From RGIG7213 sp045545665 (lineage in GTDB: Bacteria; Bacillota; Clostridia; Oscillospirales; CAG-272), in NCBI GenBank assembly GCA_045545665.1, contig JAZQBL010000013.1, positions 1-64,000 on the forward strand: 64,000 nucleotides of DNA. Direction: 5' to 3'. The first letter of the stretch is position 1. Each line of letters begins with the position of its first letter. Made by a program: the position numbers and the translations under genes. The notes below the pieces were generated by a model, which was not told the origin of the DNA, did not search any database, and worked only from the letters and a program-made list of their open reading frames with translations. Shown here in pieces: positions 61,919-64,000 of the stretch.

Positions 61919-62163
61919 ACCTCTCCCTTTTTAACGTACGAAAACGATTCGATGGTTCCGTTTACGGAAAACACGTTTTCGGATATCACACACAGTTTAA
62001 GATCCTTACCGCATATGACGGCGCACCGTCCTTTGTATTTCACGTCAAGTGTGATGCGGTCTCTTTTATAGTCGGTTATACGCAGCTTACCTTCCATTAT
62101 AAGCTCACGGTCGCCGTTTATGACGACAGACGGGGGCTTTGAAAACAAATCTGTATCTTTCAT
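61915..62163 (-). CDS. yqfC: Sporulation protein YqfC
   Basis: An 82-residue YabP/YqfC-type protein: SVVINGDRELIMEGKLRITDY then CAVICGKDLKLCVISENVFSVNG. In Bacillus the genes are expressed in the mother cell from a sigma-E promoter. The ribosome site is weak (AGGCAGG about 13 nt away). It is the first gene of the yqfC-yqfD-phoH-ybeY-era-recO-mutS2 operon. Confidence 0.93.
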   Translation of the reverse strand: MKDTDLFSKPPSVVINGDRELIMEGKLRITDYKRDRITLDVKYKGRCAVICGKDLKLCVISENVFSVNGTIESFSYVKKGEV

Positions 62164-62239
62164 TCGGTTAAAAAACCTGCCTTTCGTTACGTATAATATT
62201 AAAAAAGGCGAAATATTATTACATAAAAGGGGTGTGAGT

Positions 62240-63115
62240 ATGCAAAAAACAAAGGTGCGTTATTTAAAAAGATATGCCGTGTGTGCTGTGCTTATACTGC
62301 TCGTTTTCATTTTTTTCACGAAGAGCAGCGTGTGCGCATCAGGAGCAAAAAAAGGGATATATTTTTGTATTGACACGGTGATACCTGCGGTCTTTCCGTT
62401 TGCTGTAATATGCAAGCTCCTCGTTTATTCAAACGCATTTTACGGACGCGGGATATTTTTCCTCGGCGCCGTATGCTCAAGTCCTTGCTGTGCTTCCATC
62501 GTATGCGATATGTACAAGGAGGGAAAAATCAACAAAAAGACGGCGGAGACGCTTTCATCATACACGAACAATCTCACACCGACGTTCGTTACGGGTTTTG
62601 CGGGTTCGTACGCCCTTTCAAGTGCATACAAAGGCTTTTTGATATACGTTATATGTATTTTTTCTTCATTTTTGTACGGACTGCTTTTTAAAAAAGATAT
62701 AAAAAAGGCGTGCGGCGAGCTTTCTTTTTTTCCTTCATCATTTACAAAAGCCGTAACGGAAGGGGGAAAAAGCGTTATTTCCGTATGCGGATACGTTGTA
62801 TTTTTCTCGGTCATATGCGAATTTTTGTCCCTTTACATAAGCACACCGACGACTGTGTTTTTCATCACTTCTTTTCTCGAAATAACGACGGGAACAGCAA
62901 ACGCGGCGATGATAAGAGGGATGATATCCGAAAGACTGCTTTTTGCCGTTTTGTCTTTTTTCGTATCGTTCACGGGAATATGCACTCAGCTTCAGGTGAT
63001 ATCACAACTGCACGCGGCATCGCTTGACTGTATTCCGTTCATCGTTGGAAAGGCGGTACAGGGCGTTCTTTCTTTTGCGATATCTTATATCGTTTATGGG
63101 ATTATTTTCGGATAA
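62240..63115 (+). CDS. ylbJ: YlbJ-like sporulation integral membrane protein
   Basis: A 291-residue protein with about seven membrane segments and the YlbJ signatures: DTVIPAVFPFAVICKLL near residue 45, AVCSSPCCASIVCDMY, and GGKSVISVCGYVVFFSVI. YlbJ-type proteins act during sporulation. It is shorter than Bacillus YlbJ (about 400 residues) and could be one of the smaller relatives. Start 62240 has AAGGGG 8 nt upstream. It is divergent from yqfC. Confidence 0.82.
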   Translation: MQKTKVRYLKRYAVCAVLILLVFIFFTKSSVCASGAKKGIYFCIDTVIPAVFPFAVICKLLVYSNAFYGRGIFFLGAVCSSPCCASIVCDMYKEGKINKKTAETLSSYTNNLTPTFVTGFAGSYALSSAYKGFLIYVICIFSSFLYGLLFKKDIKKACGELSFFPSSFTKAVTEGGKSVISVCGYVVFFSVICEFLSLYISTPTTVFFITSFLEITTGTANAAMIRGMISERLLFAVLSFFVSFTGICTQLQVISQLHAASLDCIPFIVGKAVQGVLSFAISYIVYGIIFG

Positions 63116-63119
63116 ATTG

Positions 63120-63148
63120 TAGACATTTGAAACAAAGTGTAGTATAAT
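63120..63148 (+). promoter_or_regulatory. Sigma-A promoter of the 71-residue Cys-rich protein gene
   Basis: TAGACA, 17 nt, TATAAT, about 30 nt before the ATG at 63178. Confidence 0.7.
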
Positions 63149-63177
63149 TGCAAAAGAATAAAAAAAGGAAACGTGCC

Positions 63178-63393
63178 ATGAAAGAAAAAAAAGAGATAGA
63201 AAAAATATGCGCTTACTGTGAACATTCACGTGATACGCAGGATTCCGAGTATCTTATATGCTCAAAAAACGGCATCGTGCACGCAATGTACAAATGCCGT
63301 AAATTCGTGTACGATCCGATAAAAAGATCGCCTAAAAGTCCTGCAAAAAACTCTCCTTCACTTGAATATATAGACCTCGGTTCAAACGAATAA
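63178..63393 (+). CDS. Small Cys-rich conserved protein (CxxC)
   Basis: A 71-residue protein with CAYCEHSRDT and CSKNGIVHAMYKCRKF, four cysteines arranged as a possible zinc or Fe-S site, and a basic Pro-rich tail (FVYDPIKRSPKSPAK). Similar short proteins occur in Clostridia, but no function is known. AAAGGAAA lies 9 nt before the ATG, and a promoter precedes it. It is 66 nt from the DUF3343 gene. Confidence 0.78.
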   Translation: MKEKKEIEKICAYCEHSRDTQDSEYLICSKNGIVHAMYKCRKFVYDPIKRSPKSPAKNSPSLEYIDLGSNE

Positions 63394-63459
63394 TACTTTT
63401 TTCGCCTTTCTTTCACCCATTGCATATACTGTAATGCGGCACAAGAAAGGGGGGATCGT

Positions 63460-63684
63460 ATGAACGGTAAAAGTATAATCGCCGTAAGCTCCGTCACCTA
63501 CGCGATGAAGGGTGCGGATCTTCTGGCAAAAAACAAAATAAAACGTCGTATTGTGAAGCTGAAGCCCGACGAAACGAAAAGAGGCTGTATGTACGGAATT
63601 TCCGTGTCATCCGATGATACGGAGAACGCCGTGAGGATACTCAGGGCGGGGGCTGTTGACTATTCCGAGATAATACGTGAATAA
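63460..63684 (+). CDS. DUF3343 putative Se/S carrier-like protein
   Basis: A 74-residue DUF3343 protein: ASS-like beta strand SIIAVSSVTYAMKGADLL, then IVKLKPDETKRGCMYGISV with a single conserved cysteine, and ILRAGAVDYSEII. Members are thought to carry selenium or sulfur with a nearby cysteine-desulfurase-type enzyme. It overlaps the start of the next gene by 8 nt. GGGGGGA lies 6-8 nt before the ATG. Confidence 0.88.
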   Translation: MNGKSIIAVSSVTYAMKGADLLAKNKIKRRIVKLKPDETKRGCMYGISVSSDDTENAVRILRAGAVDYSEIIRE

Positions 63685-64000
63685 CACGGTATATCTTGAC
63701 AACGCCGCAACGTCATACCCGAAGCCTGCGTGCGTATACAAGGAGGCTATGCGGTGTATGAAATACTACTGCGGAAATCCGGGGCGTTCATCGCACAAAA
63801 TGTCGCTTTACGCCGCAGAAAAGATCTACGAATGCAGAACGCTTTTATCTGAATTTATAAACTCGAAATCGCCTGAAAACGTCGTTTTTACACTCAACAC
63901 GACCTATGCGCTCAACATAGCGATAAAGGCGGTGCTTAAGCACGGCGACCACGTGATAGTGGGAAACGCGGAACATAATTCCGTGCTTCGTCCGCTGTAT
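63677..64000 (+). CDS. Cysteine-desulfurase-like aminotransferase (partial, cut by window end)
   Basis: The first 108 residues of a class V PLP enzyme: VYLDNAATSYPKP is the classic N-terminus, followed by YCGNPGRSSHKMSLYAAE and VVFTLNTTYALNIAIKAVLKHGDHVIVGNAEHNS. The gene starts at the GTG at 63677, overlapping the DUF3343 stop, and continues beyond base 64000. It probably delivers sulfur or selenium to the DUF3343 protein, which is inference. Confidence 0.85.
   Translation, partial: MNNTVYLDNAATSYPKPACVYKEAMRCMKYYCGNPGRSSHKMSLYAAEKIYECRTLLSEFINSKSPENVVFTLNTTYALNIAIKAVLKHGDHVIVGNAEHNSVLRPLY

Noticed and set aside
1..64000. CRISPR array, IS element or prophage
   Set aside because: No regularly spaced repeat, transposase or phage structural gene was seen on either strand.

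Overview
The window looks like a chromosome segment of a low-to-moderate GC, endospore-forming, Gram-positive Clostridia-type bacterium, probably an uncultured gut-associated relative of the Ruminococcaceae/Oscillospirales. The evidence is the yqfC-yqfD-phoH-ybeY-era-recO-mutS2 order, a ylbJ-like sporulation gene, CarD, YlbM/TmcAL, LCP and PHP-type CpsB proteins, strong AGGAGG-like ribosome sites, TTGACA-N17-TATAAT promoters, and cohesin/dockerin-like surface proteins. No tRNA, rRNA, insertion sequence, prophage or CRISPR array was seen. Most genes lie on the minus strand, so transcription mainly runs from high to low coordinates.

Layout. 0.1-5.3 kb: small membrane proteins, a PH-domain protein, a lipoprotein, acetate kinase, TmcAL (plus strand) and a CarD-like regulator. 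5.4-30.6 kb: a 25-kb surface-polysaccharide locus read right to left. It has nine or more glycosyltransferases (GT2, GT4, GT32), a Wzm/Wzt-type ABC exporter, a Wzy/ligase-like membrane protein, WecB, an acetyltransferase, a pyruvyl-transferase/Fe-S pair, a DegT aminotransferase, an apparently catalytically dead DD-carboxypeptidase homologue, Wzz and BY-kinase, then a nucleotidyltransferase, a signal-peptidase-like protease, a phosphodiester glycosidase and coaD. 30.8-37.3 kb: a second regulatory block with another S26-like peptidase, LCP ligase, sugar kinase, CpsB phosphatase, second BY-kinase and Wzz, a PqqD-like protein, an HPr-kinase-like protein and a lipoprotein.

37.5-46.3 kb: an accessory surface region with two large dockerin-like proteins, a cohesin-like protein, a 53-residue YxxP peptide, a decayed cohesin-like gene and a cysteine-synthase-family gene. 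46.6-54.9 kb: PRPP synthetase, two CapA-family lipoproteins, and a rhamnose operon (rhaA, rhaB, a TIM-barrel isomerase). 55.0-62.2 kb: the conserved mutS2-recO-era-ybeY-phoH-yqfD-yqfC operon. 62.2-64 kb (plus strand): ylbJ-like, a small Cys-rich protein, DUF3343 and the start of a cysteine-desulfurase-like gene cut by the window end.

How the parts fit together. The two Wzz/BY-kinase pairs, CpsB and LCP form the usual Gram-positive machinery that controls and anchors cell-surface polysaccharide. Split across the same two blocks are an HprK-like kinase, a PqqD-like carrier, a PF14907-type nucleotidyltransferase and two soluble S26-like peptidases. These families recur together in peptide-modification contexts of unknown chemistry. 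Together with the YxxP peptide 6 kb away, this is the best candidate for an undescribed system in the window. The cohesin/dockerin operon with no enzyme domain in it is the second.
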